Source of the DNA: Micrococcales bacterium | GTDB lineage: Bacteria > Actinomycetota > Actinomycetes > Actinomycetales > Cellulomonadaceae | Direction: 5' to 3' | NCBI GenBank assembly: GCA_009785115.1 | Contig: WQWY01000011.1 | Coordinates: forward strand, 24,556 to 88,555 | DNA: 64,000 nt | Shown: piece by piece, positions 55,061 through 64,000 of the stretch | Position numbering within the stretch: position 1 is the first letter of the stretch | Layout of the letters: every line of letters starts with the position of its first letter | Notes under the pieces: generated by a model | The model's database searches: none | The model's input: the letters and a program-made list of their open reading frames with translations, nothing else | What the model was told of the DNA's origin: nothing | Program-made: the position numbers and the translations under genes

Positions 55061-55112
55061 AAGACCTCTGCTTCGGGTACAGGAAAGTCCCTGGACCCGA
55101 AGCAGAGGTCTT
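55061..55112. terminator. Bidirectional intrinsic terminator between convergent genes
   Basis: aagacctctgcttcgggt (55061-55078) / acccgaagcagaggtctt (55095-55112): 18-bp perfect stem, 16-nt loop, T-rich flank on + strand. Confidence 0.85.
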
Positions 55113-55152
55113 TCTGTGTGGCTCGCTGCTGGGCTCTGCCCGCCGCAGGACG

Positions 55153-55701
55153 TCAGGCGCCGATGAGCTCGCGGTAGGCGTCCCAGGTGAGGCCGTTGCG
55201 GTCGCGCTCGCTGACGATGGTGATCGGGGCGGGCCAGGCCACGGCCAGGGTCGGGTCGTCGTAGGAGACCGTGACATCCTCGGACGGGCCGTAGAAGTCG
55301 TCGATGCGGTACACGAAGTCGGTCACCGAGGTGAGGGCCTGGTAGCCGTGCAGGAAGCCCCGGGGGATGTACACCTGCCGGTTCAGCTGGTCGTCCAGCA
55401 GGAACGTGGAGACCACCCCGAAGGTCGGAGACCCGGGGCGGGTGTCGATCGCCACGTCCAGCACCGCGCCGTGCGCGCAGCGGACGAGCTTGGCCTCGCC
55501 CTTGTTCAGCCGGCCGTGCAGGCCCCGGACCACACCCTGGTAGGAGCGCGACTGGTTCTCCTGCTTGAAGCCCGCCGGGTCGATGCCCGCGTCGGCGAGG
55601 ATCTGCACGTCCAGGGTGCGCGAGAAGTACCCGCGCTCGTCACGGTGGGGCGTCGGCTCGAAGACGATGAGCCCGTCAACCTGTGTCTCGATGACTCTCA
55701 C
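55153..55701 (-). CDS. dTDP-4-dehydrorhamnose 3,5-epimerase family protein
   Basis: 'FEPTPHRDERGYFSRTLD', 'QENQSRSYQGVVRGLHGRLNKGEAKLVRCAHGAVLDVAIDTRPGSPTFG', 'QVYIPRGFLHGYQAL'; GTG start 55701. Confidence 0.92.
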   Translation of the reverse strand: MRVIETQVDGLIVFEPTPHRDERGYFSRTLDVQILADAGIDPAGFKQENQSRSYQGVVRGLHGRLNKGEAKLVRCAHGAVLDVAIDTRPGSPTFGVVSTFLLDDQLNRQVYIPRGFLHGYQALTSVTDFVYRIDDFYGPSEDVTVSYDDPTLAVAWPAPITIVSERDRNGLTWDAYRELIGA

Positions 55702-55706
55702 GCGGC

Positions 55707-56777
55707 TCAGCCTATTGCTTGGCGCATGGCGTCGAGGCCCAGGTACTCGTCGACCTGCGCGCGGGTCGCCTCCAGCGGCGTGGCGCGCCCGGAGCGGACG
55801 TCGCGCTCCCAGGTCACGACGCGCTCCAGCGCGCCGGCCACGTCGTGCACCGGCGCCCAGCCCATCTCGGTGCGGGCCCGGGCGGAGTCGAGCATCAGCA
55901 GCCCGGCCTCGTGAGGGCCGGGGTCGCCCTCGCCGTGCCACGTCGCGCCGTCGCCCCACGCGGCGGCGACACGGGACGCGACCTCGCCGACGGTCAGCGC
56001 GTCCTCGACCGCGGGCCCGAAGTTCCACACGGTGTCGTGGCGCCGCGGCGTCAGGTGCTCGGCCAGGGTGAGGTAGCCCGACAGCGGCTCGAGCACGTGC
56101 TGCCAGGGGCGCACCGCGTCCGGGTAGCGCAGCACGGCGGCACGACCCTCGGCGTAGGCGCCGACCAGCTCGGGCATCAGTGCCTCCGGGGTGGCGTCAC
56201 CGCCGCCGACGACGTTGCCCGCCCGCGCGGTGGCGACGGCGTACCCCTCCCGGGGGAACGAGACGGCCATCGAGTGCGTGACGATCTCGGCGGCGGCCTT
56301 GGACGCCGAGTACGGGTCGTCCCCGCCCAGCCGGTCGGTCTCGCGGTAGCCCCAGGCCCACTCGTTGTTGGCGTACACCTTGTCGGTGGTGACCACGACG
56401 CACCGGGTCACCTCCGGGGCCCGCCGGCACGCCTCGAGCACCGAGAAGGTGCCCATGACGTTGCTCGAGAACGCCTCGCCGGGGTCGTCGTAGGACTCCC
56501 GCACGACGGTCTGGGCGGCCAGGTGCAGCACCACCTGCGCCCCCGAGGCGACGATGGCGTCGCGCAGGGCGGCGGTGTCGCGGATGTCGGCACGCACGTC
56601 GGAGGCCAGCAGGTCGGTGATCCCGGCCCGCTGGAAGAGGTAGTGCTCAGGGGTGTCCAGCGCGTAGCCGTGCACCTTCGCGCCGAGGCGCTCCAGCATC
56701 ACGCACAGCCACGCGCCCTTGAATCCCGTGTGCCCGGTGACGAACACCGACCGACCTGACCAGAACTGTGCATCCAC
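55707..56777 (-). CDS. rfbG: CDP-glucose 4,6-dehydratase
   Basis: 'FWSGRSVFVTGHTGFKGAWLCVMLERLGAKVHGYALDTPE', 'HLAAQTVVRESYDDP', 'TTDKVYAN.EW.WGYRETDRLGGDDPYSASKAAAE'; GTG start 56777. Confidence 0.92.
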   Translation of the reverse strand: MDAQFWSGRSVFVTGHTGFKGAWLCVMLERLGAKVHGYALDTPEHYLFQRAGITDLLASDVRADIRDTAALRDAIVASGAQVVLHLAAQTVVRESYDDPGEAFSSNVMGTFSVLEACRRAPEVTRCVVVTTDKVYANNEWAWGYRETDRLGGDDPYSASKAAAEIVTHSMAVSFPREGYAVATARAGNVVGGGDATPEALMPELVGAYAEGRAAVLRYPDAVRPWQHVLEPLSGYLTLAEHLTPRRHDTVWNFGPAVEDALTVGEVASRVAAAWGDGATWHGEGDPGPHEAGLLMLDSARARTEMGWAPVHDVAGALERVVTWERDVRSGRATPLEATRAQVDEYLGLDAMRQAIG

Positions 56778-56993
56778 GGCACCCACCGTAGCGCCGGGAG
56801 GAGCACCGTCCTCTCGCGGCTGGTCGGACGTGGCCGTCTCGCCGGCTTTTAGCACGAGGCGATACGAGGTGAGAGGGCCTGGTTGCCGCCCCCCGGGTGA
56901 TTTCGACGCAGCGTCTGGGTCTGCTCCGGGGAATTCGAGCCGGCTCGTCTGGCTCTGGTCCAGAATCGGTCAGGACTCATGAGGGGGGGATCG

Positions 56994-58379
56994 ATGCTGC
57001 TCGACGCACCACCGCACCTCACGACCGACCCACGACAACGCACCTTCACCCGTTCGGCCGCCGCCCAGCGACGGCTGCACGAGATGGTGCCAGGCGGCGC
57101 GCACACCTATGCCCGTGGCTCCGACCAGGTGCCCGAGCACATCACGCCGATCATCGAGCACGGTGTCGGGTCGAAGGTGCGCGACGTGGACGGCAACTGG
57201 TACGTGGAGTACGGCCAGGGCCTGCGGGCGGTCACGCTGGGCTACGGGTACCAGCCGGTGGTGGACGCGGTGACCGAGGCCGCGCGCGGCGGGGTCGGCT
57301 TCTCCCGGCCGAGCGTCTGGGAGCTCCGGGCGGCCGAGCGCCTCCTCGGCCGCGTGCCGGGGGCCCAGATGGTGAAGTTCGCCAAGAACGGCTCCGACGT
57401 GACCACCGCCGCGGTGCGCCTGGCTCGCGCGGCGACCGGCCGGGACGTGGTCGCGGTGTGCGGCACCCAGCCGTTCTTCTCCGCCGACGACTGGTTCATC
57501 GGCGCCACGCCGATGCGTGCCGGGGTCCCCCGCCGCGACCGGGAGCTGACCGCCCGCTTCGCCTACAACGACCTGGCGTCGGTCGAAGAGCTGCTCGCCC
57601 AGCACCCCGGTCAGGTCGCGGCGTTCGTCCTGGAGCCGGCCACCGCCACCGCCGAGCCCGCGCCAGGCTTCTTGGAGGGGCTGCGGGCGCTGGCCGACGC
57701 GCACGGCGTCGTGCTCGTCTTCGACGAGATGATCACGGGCATGCGCTGGTCGGCCGGCGGCGCCCAGGAGGTCTACGGGGTCACGCCGGACCTGTCCTGC
57801 TGGGGCAAGGCCCTGGGCAACGGGTTCTCGGTGTCGGCGCTGGCCGGCCGGCGCGAGCTGATGGAGCTCGGCGGGCTGAACACCGACGAACCCCGGGTGT
57901 GGCTGCTGTCGAGCACCCACGGCGCGGAGACCACCGGGCTCGCCGCGATGCTCGCTGTCGCCGACGCCTACGACGAGCGCGACGTGGTGGGCGAGATGAC
58001 CCGCGCGGGTGAGACCCTGCGCGAGGCGTGGACGCGGGTCGCGGCCGAGACGGGTGTGAGCGACCATGTGCCGGTGCTCGGCCGCCCGACCTGCATGGTG
58101 TTCGCCACGCGAGACGCAGAAGGTCGCCCGTCCCAGGCCTACCGGACGCTGTTCATCCAGGAGATGATCCGTCGGGGCGTGCTCGCCCCGTCGCTGGTGG
58201 TCTCCGCCGCGCACACCGACGCGGACATCGAGCACACCGCGGAGGCGGCCCGGGGTGCCATGACGGTCTACGCCCAGGCCCTCGACGCGGGGACCACCGA
58301 CGGGTTCTTGGAGGGACGGCCTGTGGCGCCAGCCCTCCGGGAGCACGCCGCACCACGACGGATCGGAGCATCCAGATGA
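56994..58379 (+). CDS. Class III aminotransferase, glutamate-1-semialdehyde aminomutase-like
   Basis: 'MVPGGAHTYARGSDQVPEHITPIIEHGVGSKVRDVDGNWYVEYGQGL', 'LVFDEMITGMRW', 'CWGKALGNGFSVSALAGRRELM'. Confidence 0.9.
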   Translation: MLLDAPPHLTTDPRQRTFTRSAAAQRRLHEMVPGGAHTYARGSDQVPEHITPIIEHGVGSKVRDVDGNWYVEYGQGLRAVTLGYGYQPVVDAVTEAARGGVGFSRPSVWELRAAERLLGRVPGAQMVKFAKNGSDVTTAAVRLARAATGRDVVAVCGTQPFFSADDWFIGATPMRAGVPRRDRELTARFAYNDLASVEELLAQHPGQVAAFVLEPATATAEPAPGFLEGLRALADAHGVVLVFDEMITGMRWSAGGAQEVYGVTPDLSCWGKALGNGFSVSALAGRRELMELGGLNTDEPRVWLLSSTHGAETTGLAAMLAVADAYDERDVVGEMTRAGETLREAWTRVAAETGVSDHVPVLGRPTCMVFATRDAEGRPSQAYRTLFIQEMIRRGVLAPSLVVSAAHTDADIEHTAEAARGAMTVYAQALDAGTTDGFLEGRPVAPALREHAAPRRIGASR

Positions 58380-59152
58380 AGGTAGTGCTGTTCTGCGGAG
58401 GCCTCGGGATGCGCATCCGCGAGAACGCGAGCGACGCGATCCCCAAGCCGATGGCGATGATCGGCGGGCGGCCGCTGCTGTGGCACCTCATGAAGTACTA
58501 CGCGCACTTCGGGCACACCGAGTTCGTGCTCGCCCTCGGCCACGGCGCCCAGGTCATCAAGGACTACTTCCTCCACTACGAGGAGACCGCGACCAACGAC
58601 TTCGTGCTGCACGGTGCTGGCGGGTCGGTCGAGCTGTGCTCCACCGACACCTCTGACTGGACCATCACCTTCTGCGACACCGGGCTGGACACGGCGATCG
58701 GTGAGCGCCTGCGGCGGGTGCGCCCCCACCTCGGTGGCGACCCGGTGTTCTTGGCGAACTACGGCGACGGGCTCTCTGAGGTCGACGTCAACGACCTGAT
58801 CGACCGGCTGCCCGACGACCACGTGGGCTCGCTGCTCGCCGTCCACCCGCAGGACTCGTTCCACGTCGTCGGGATCGACGCCCAGGGCACGATGACGGGG
58901 CTGGAGCCCGTGGCCGACATGGACATGCGGATCAACGGCGGGTTCTTCGTGCTGCGCCAGGGCATCTTCGACTACCTCGACGAGGGCGAGGACCTGGTGC
59001 TCGACGCGTGCGTGCGTGCCGCGAAGGACGGCCGTTTCTCCGCGCACCGCTTCGACGGCTACTGGGCCTGCATGGACACCCAGAAGGAGCGCGTCGAGCT
59101 GGAGAAGCTCGACCGTGCCGGTGCGGCTCCCTGGAAGGTCTGGCAGCGGTGA
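58376..59152 (+). CDS. rfbF: Glucose-1-phosphate cytidylyltransferase
   Basis: 'MKVVLFCGGLGMRIRENASDAIPKPMAMIGGRPLLWHLMKYYAHFGHTEFVLALGHGAQVIKDYF'. Confidence 0.93.
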   Translation: MKVVLFCGGLGMRIRENASDAIPKPMAMIGGRPLLWHLMKYYAHFGHTEFVLALGHGAQVIKDYFLHYEETATNDFVLHGAGGSVELCSTDTSDWTITFCDTGLDTAIGERLRRVRPHLGGDPVFLANYGDGLSEVDVNDLIDRLPDDHVGSLLAVHPQDSFHVVGIDAQGTMTGLEPVADMDMRINGGFFVLRQGIFDYLDEGEDLVLDACVRAAKDGRFSAHRFDGYWACMDTQKERVELEKLDRAGAAPWKVWQR

Positions 59153-59781
59153 GGTTGCGCCTCCCTGACGGCCCGCTGCGTGTGGTCTGCGTCGCCGCTC
59201 ACCCCGACGACGTGGAGATCGCCTGCGGGGGGACGCTGCTGCGCCTGGCCGCCCGTGGCGACGTCACCGCACGCTGGCTGACCCTGACCGGCACGCCCGA
59301 CCGGGTCGCGGAGGCCGAGGCCGCCGCCGAGACCTTCGTGCCCGGTGCCGTCACCACGTCCCTGGGCATGACCGACGGCTACCTGCCCGAGGCCTGGGCC
59401 GAGGTGAAGCGGGCGATGCACGCTTTCGCCGACGACGCCGGGCCGGCTGACCTGGTGCTGGTGCCCTGGGCCGGCGACGCCCACCAGGACCACCGCCTGC
59501 TCGGCGAGCTGGCGCCCACCGTGTGGCGGTCGGCACAGCTGCTGCACTACGAGATCCCCAAGTGGGACGGCGACGTGGGCAGACCGAGCCTGTACGTGCC
59601 TCTGGACGAGGCGACCATGGCCCGCAAGGTCGACTTGCTGAACGCCTGCTACCCCTCCCAGCACCATCGGGACTGGTGGGATGCCGAGCTGTTCCGCGGC
59701 TTCGCACGTCTTCGCGGCATGGAGGCCAAGGCCCGCTACGCCGAGGCCTTCCACGTCACCAAGGCCGCGCTCGACCTATGA
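59149..59781 (+). CDS. PIG-L family deacetylase
   Basis: 'VVCVAAHPDDVEIACGGTLLRLAARG', 'PWAGDAHQDHR'; GTG start overlapping rfbF stop. Confidence 0.9.
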   Translation: MRLRLPDGPLRVVCVAAHPDDVEIACGGTLLRLAARGDVTARWLTLTGTPDRVAEAEAAAETFVPGAVTTSLGMTDGYLPEAWAEVKRAMHAFADDAGPADLVLVPWAGDAHQDHRLLGELAPTVWRSAQLLHYEIPKWDGDVGRPSLYVPLDEATMARKVDLLNACYPSQHHRDWWDAELFRGFARLRGMEAKARYAEAFHVTKAALDL

Positions 59782-59833
59782 CGAGACCCGCCTCGTCCTC
59801 ACCACCACCCCCGTCGACCTGTCTGGAGGCACG

Positions 59834-60937
59834 ATGAAGGTCTTGCGCCTGTCGCACTCCGGCGTGGTCGACGCCTGGCGCGAGCGTGAGCGCGAGCTGC
59901 GTCGGCGCGGGGTGGACGTGCGCCTGCTCTCGGCCCGCCGCTGGTACGAGGGCGGCCAGGACGTTCCTCTGCGACCGCGCCCTGGGGAGGACGTCGTGGG
60001 GGTGCGCACCTGGGGCACGCACCCGGCGCTGTTCGTGTGGGACCCGATCGCCCTGTGGCGAGAGCTGGGTGCTGACGTCGACGTGCTGGACATCCACGAG
60101 GAGCCGTTCGCCCTGGCCACCTGGCAGGTGCTGGTGACCCGGAGGTTGCGCCGGGTGCTGACCCGCCGCCCGGCCCGTCTGGCGCCGTTCGTGGTGTACT
60201 CCGCGCAGAACCTGGACAAGCGCTACCCGCCCCCGTTCCGCTGGATACAGCGCTGGGTGCTGCGCGACGCCGCCGGGGTGAGCGTGTGCAACACCGAGGC
60301 CGGGGAGATCTGCCGCGACCGGGGCTTGACCGGGCAGGTCGCGGTGATCCCGCTCGGCATCGACCCGACCGAGCTCACCCCTGACCCGGACGCGGCACCC
60401 GCGACCGACCGGGTGGTGGTCGGCTACGCCGGGCGGTTCGAGGAGGCCAAGGGCCTGCGGGTGCTGCTCGATGCCGTGCGCGACGAGCCGCGCCTGGAGC
60501 TGGTGCTCGCCGGTGGCGGCACCCTGGCTGACGAGGTGGCGGCCGCGAGCGAGGCCACGGACGGGCGCATCCGCTCGGTGGGTGCGCTCGACGTCGACGC
60601 CCTGCCCGGTTTCTACCGGGGCCTGACCGTGCTGGCCGTGCCGTCGCTGACCACGCCGGCGTGGGTCGAGCAGTTCGGCCGGGTGGTCGCCGAGGCCATG
60701 GCCTGCGGCGTCCCGGTGGTCGCCGCCCGCAGCGGGGCCCTGCCCGACGTGGTGGCCGACGCCGGGGTGCTGGTGGACGAGGGCGACCCGGCGGCCCTGC
60801 GCGAGGCGCTGCTCGCCGTGGGGAGCGACCCCGCGCTCTGGTCGCGTCTGCGGACGGCCGGCCTGGCCCGCGCCGAGCGGTTCACGTGGGGCGCGGTGGC
60901 TGACGCCTACCTGGAGCTCTACGAGCGAGTGACGTGA
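59834..60937 (+). CDS. Glycosyltransferase family 4
   Basis: 'VVGYAGRFEEAKGLRVLLDAVR...VPSLTTPAWVEQFGRVVAEAMACGVPVVAARSGALPDVVADAGVLV'; start MKVLRLSHSG at 59834. Confidence 0.9.
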   Translation: MKVLRLSHSGVVDAWRERERELRRRGVDVRLLSARRWYEGGQDVPLRPRPGEDVVGVRTWGTHPALFVWDPIALWRELGADVDVLDIHEEPFALATWQVLVTRRLRRVLTRRPARLAPFVVYSAQNLDKRYPPPFRWIQRWVLRDAAGVSVCNTEAGEICRDRGLTGQVAVIPLGIDPTELTPDPDAAPATDRVVVGYAGRFEEAKGLRVLLDAVRDEPRLELVLAGGGTLADEVAAASEATDGRIRSVGALDVDALPGFYRGLTVLAVPSLTTPAWVEQFGRVVAEAMACGVPVVAARSGALPDVVADAGVLVDEGDPAALREALLAVGSDPALWSRLRTAGLARAERFTWGAVADAYLELYERVT

Positions 60938-62445
60938 TGAGCCCGCGTCGCCACCTCGGAGGCCGAGCGCTCGCAACCCGTGCGGTCACCACCCGCGCCA
61001 CCGGCCCGGGCCTCACCCCTGGCGGCCCCGCTCTCGACGGTTCTGCTCGTGACGGCTCTGCTCGCGGTGGCTCTGCGCAGGTGGTGGAGCAGGCCCGACG
61101 GCGCACCGAGGTCGCCGCCTCGATGGTCGTGGTGGTGATCGGCTCGCTGGCCCTGATCGCGGCCCTGGGTGTGGTGCTGCCTGTGGCGGGTGTCGTCGCG
61201 GCGACGGTGCTCGGGCTGGCGGCGGTGCTCGTCGCGGCGAGGTCCGAGCCGGTGGCGCTGGCGGTGTGGTCGATGCCGCTGCTGCTGTCCGTCCAGCGGC
61301 TGGGGGGCGAGGACGCCAGCCTGTCGATGTCTGACGCGCTGCTGTTCGTGCTGTTCTGGGTCGTCGCGCTGCTCGGCCCCCGGCCCCTGTCGCCGGTGCT
61401 GCGGTCTTTGATGTGGCTCACCGTGGTCTACCAGGCGGCCACCATCTTGACGGTGCTGGTCAACCCCTACCCGTCGAACCTCATCGAGTGGTTCCACACC
61501 TGGCTGCTCACCGCCGCGGCGATCCTGGTCGGCTGGGCCGCCGGGGTGCGCGGCTACGCGACGAAGGCCCTCACCCTGCTGATCCTCACCACGGCCGCCA
61601 TCTCGGTGCTCACCCTCGCCGCCGTGGCGCAGATGGTCGCCCAGGGAGGCCTGGGGGCGGTGGTCGAGGTGTACCTGGACTGGCCCTGGGCGATGCACAA
61701 GAACGTCATCGGCACCCTGCTGGCCTTCACCGCGATCGTGGTCTACGCCCGCCCGCCCTGGCTGCACTGGCCACGTTGGGCCACCACCCCCATGTTCTGG
61801 CTGCTGAGCGCCGGGATGGCCGCCTCCCAGTCGCGTCAGGCGATCATCTCCGTGGTGGTCGCGGTGGTGCTGATCGCGCTGCGGCAGTCGTCGATGGCTC
61901 GGCGCTCGAAGGCCATCGTCGTGCCGGTGTTCGCCGCGATGGTGGGCGTGATGCTCATGGTGGTCGCCCAGTTCTCCGAGGCCAACGCCTTCAACTCCGT
62001 GTATCAGCGCATGGACTGGTACGCGCAGTCCACCGACGTCTGGCTCATGAACCCCTGGTTCGGCATGGGCAACCGCTGGTGGTACACCGGCCTGCTCAAC
62101 GAGGAGTTCCAACCCCCGCAGGCCATCCTCGAGGTGCTGTCGACCACCGGGATCTTCGGCATGATCGGGTTCGTCATCATGCTCGGCGGCTTCATGGTGG
62201 TGCTCTGGTACCGCCTGCCCCCCGAGTACGGCACCCTGGCGGTCGCGGTGGTGCTCGCCCGGGTCGTCCAGGGCCAGCTCGACCAGTTCTGGGTCACCGT
62301 CCAGGTGTCGATGCCCCTGCTCATCGCCGGCATCTGCGTCGGCGCCTACGACTGGGCCGCACGGTCTGCCAGACCCTCGGACGCCTCGCCCGACGAGCAG
62401 CCAGAGACCGCCCCTTCTTCTCAGCCAGCACTGGTGACGCGGTAG
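60934..62445 (+). CDS. O-antigen ligase/polymerase-like membrane protein (Wzy/WaaL type)
   Basis: Multi-TM, 'SAGMAASQSRQAIISVVVAVVLIALR', 'NPWFGMGNRWW' ligase-like loop; last gene of glycan cluster. Confidence 0.8.
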   Translation: MMSPRRHLGGRALATRAVTTRATGPGLTPGGPALDGSARDGSARGGSAQVVEQARRRTEVAASMVVVVIGSLALIAALGVVLPVAGVVAATVLGLAAVLVAARSEPVALAVWSMPLLLSVQRLGGEDASLSMSDALLFVLFWVVALLGPRPLSPVLRSLMWLTVVYQAATILTVLVNPYPSNLIEWFHTWLLTAAAILVGWAAGVRGYATKALTLLILTTAAISVLTLAAVAQMVAQGGLGAVVEVYLDWPWAMHKNVIGTLLAFTAIVVYARPPWLHWPRWATTPMFWLLSAGMAASQSRQAIISVVVAVVLIALRQSSMARRSKAIVVPVFAAMVGVMLMVVAQFSEANAFNSVYQRMDWYAQSTDVWLMNPWFGMGNRWWYTGLLNEEFQPPQAILEVLSTTGIFGMIGFVIMLGGFMVVLWYRLPPEYGTLAVAVVLARVVQGQLDQFWVTVQVSMPLLIAGICVGAYDWAARSARPSDASPDEQPETAPSSQPALVTR

Positions 62446-62488
62446 ACCCCCCACCCACCGTAGACAAAATCTGAGTAATCAGATTACG

Positions 62489-62767
62489 ATGATGGGCATG
62501 AAGACTCTCACTGCCACCGAGGCGTCGCGAGGCTTCTCCGCGCTGCTGGACTCCATCGCCCAGGGCGGCGACGACGTCACCATCACGCGAGGCGGGGTGC
62601 CGATCGTGCGCATGACCGCGATCAAGACGCACACCTGGGCGCAGTTCAAGCGCGGCATGGGGGATCTCGTCTCGAACAACCCGCGCCCCGACGACGGCTG
62701 GGCTGACGAGGTCGACGCGCTCCGCGCCCTGCTGACCGAGCCGGAGAACCCGTGGGCCGACGACTGA
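62489..62767 (+). CDS. Phd/YefM-type antitoxin
   Basis: 'MKTLTATEASRGFSALLDSIAQGGDDVTITRGGVPIVRMTAI'. Confidence 0.92.
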   Translation: MMGMKTLTATEASRGFSALLDSIAQGGDDVTITRGGVPIVRMTAIKTHTWAQFKRGMGDLVSNNPRPDDGWADEVDALRALLTEPENPWADD

Positions 62768-63156
62768 TCCTCGACACGAACCTGTTGATCGAGATCGAGC
62801 GCGGCGCAGCAGGCCCTCTCGACGATGACGACGATCTGGCCGTCGCGGCGCTGACGCTCGCCGAGCTCGAACGCGGGGTCCACTCAGCCAAGGACGCGCG
62901 TGTGGCAGCGCGTCGACGCCGGTTCGTCGAACGCGTCCCCCACCTGGTCGAGGTGCTCGCCTACACCGACCAGACAGCGCACGAGCACGCCGTGCTGCTC
63001 GCGGAGACCGCAGCAGCTGGCCGACCACGTGGCGCACACGACCTCATCATCGCCGCCCACGCCCGCGAGACCGGCCGGACCATCCTTACCAGCGACCGAC
63101 GTGCACGATTCGACGGGCTGAGCAACGTACGCGCCGGGACCCTGACCTCGGCCTGA
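62752..63156 (+). CDS. VapC-type PIN-domain toxin
   Basis: 'LILDTNLLIEIERGA...LTLAELERGVHSA...AHDLIIAAHARETGRTILTSDRRARFDGL'; GTG start, overlaps antitoxin. Confidence 0.93.
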   Translation: MGRRLILDTNLLIEIERGAAGPLDDDDDLAVAALTLAELERGVHSAKDARVAARRRRFVERVPHLVEVLAYTDQTAHEHAVLLAETAAAGRPRGAHDLIIAAHARETGRTILTSDRRARFDGLSNVRAGTLTSA

Positions 63157-63269
63157 TCTGCTCACCTCCAGCCCGTAGAGGCTCTGGTCGCTCACATCGA
63201 CCTCGTCGATCGACGGCGTCTGCGTCAGCGCCGACGACTGGGCCACCCGCCACACCCGACCAGGCACCG

Positions 63270-63575
63270 TCAGATCGGACCGTGCGACGGCGCTGGGTTT
63301 CCTGGCAGCGTCTCGCTGCTGACACGCCGAGCCTCGGCCGCCGCGGCCTCGACCTTGAAGCGTTCCGCCTGGTCGCTCGTCAGCACTGACACCGCGCCAC
63401 AGTAGACACACTCCATGAGATGCTTGCTCTGGAACGGGAATATCGGCAAGAAGAACAGCGTGAACCATCTCCTCTGGTTCACCAGCCGCTGAGCGGCCGT
63501 CGCGTGACAGTGGGAGCACCGCAAGATCAGCGCCGCAACCACCTCTCTCTTCGTCGACACCCCAAAGATGATCAC
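63270..63575 (-). CDS. Zinc-ribbon domain protein
   Basis: 'VIIFGVSTKREVVAALILRCSHCHATAAQRLVNQRRWFTLFFLPIFPFQSKHLMECVYCGAVSVL' CxxC...CxxC; GTG start 63575. Confidence 0.78.
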   Translation of the reverse strand: MIIFGVSTKREVVAALILRCSHCHATAAQRLVNQRRWFTLFFLPIFPFQSKHLMECVYCGAVSVLTSDQAERFKVEAAAAEARRVSSETLPGNPAPSHGPI

Positions 63576-63630
63576 CAGAAACCTCCGAGCCCGAACCCGA
63601 CAAGAACCACATCCATCAAAATATCGCACC

Positions 63631-64000
63631 TCACCAATCATCGAGAGGAGGACGACCCTGTGACCCCCGCGGCCAGACGCTGTCGCGATAAGTCTCCACG
63701 ACCTCCGTCAGCTCGTACTGTGGCACCAGAGCCTCCCATTCAAAACCTTTCTCCGTCACCGTCACCGCGGGATGAAGAGATGAACCGCTCCAGCGCCGAT
63801 CTCCCCGAACCAGCACTCTGCCATCTTCTCTGATGTAGTCCACTTCCACGCGCTGCCCTTGCCACACGGCCGTCGTGGTGACGGAGAACCGGTGTTCGAC
63901 CTCGGAGATGTGGAACTTACGGACCCATCCTAGCTGGCGACTATATTCAAATCCTTCTGGCCGAGGTTGTGAGGTGGGTCGGAAAAGCCAGATGTTCGAC
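63631..64000 (-). CDS. Hypothetical protein, partial at window edge
   Basis: The open frame continues past the listed GTG start (63867) to the window end: '...SNIWLFRPTSQPRPEGFEYSRQLGWVRKFHISEVEHRFSVTTTAVWQGQRVEVDYIREDGRV...'. Confidence 0.55.
   Translation of the reverse strand, partial: SNIWLFRPTSQPRPEGFEYSRQLGWVRKFHISEVEHRFSVTTTAVWQGQRVEVDYIREDGRVLVRGDRRWSGSSLHPAVTVTEKGFEWEALVPQYELTEVVETYRDSVWPRGSQGRPPLDDW

Noticed and set aside
56970-58346. 458-aa minus-strand ORF opposite the aminotransferase
   Set aside because: Shadow ORF; the plus strand carries clear class III aminotransferase motifs
60919-62454. 511-aa minus-strand ORF opposite the O-antigen ligase-like gene
   Set aside because: H/D/Q/R-rich antisense artefact with no domain signature; the plus strand is a coherent multi-TM protein
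62489-63156. Phd/VapC pair as a new defence system
   Set aside because: Both proteins fit known antitoxin/toxin families; ordinary type II toxin-antitoxin system

Overview
The window is 64 kb of a high-GC actinobacterial chromosome. It is mostly ordinary core genes interleaved with accessory blocks. The accessory blocks are: an exopolysaccharide locus at about 0-10.9 kb; an ATP-binding DUF4143-type gene inserted next to nrdG (21.4-23.1 kb), flanked by a degenerate second copy of the nrdG 3' end; class III RNR (nrdD/nrdG); a two-component system with a sensor-domain-only paralogue; a DEAD/DEAH helicase interrupted in frame by palindromic insertions; an orphan type VII/ESX-like operon with two mycosin-like proteases; a tad pilus locus; a second glycan cluster (53-62.4 kb) with CDP-sugar genes; and a Phd/VapC toxin-antitoxin pair. 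The most interesting candidates are: (i) a 159-bp palindromic element inserted in frame in the helicase, with a probable second smaller one in the same gene, resembling in principle the Rickettsia palindromic elements; (ii) the orphan ESX-like module; (iii) the cassette bounded by nrdG 3'-end repeats; and (iv) several long perfect palindromes (68, 27+27, 26 and 20 bp). All calls come from reading the sequence and the supplied ORF translations; no database search was run.
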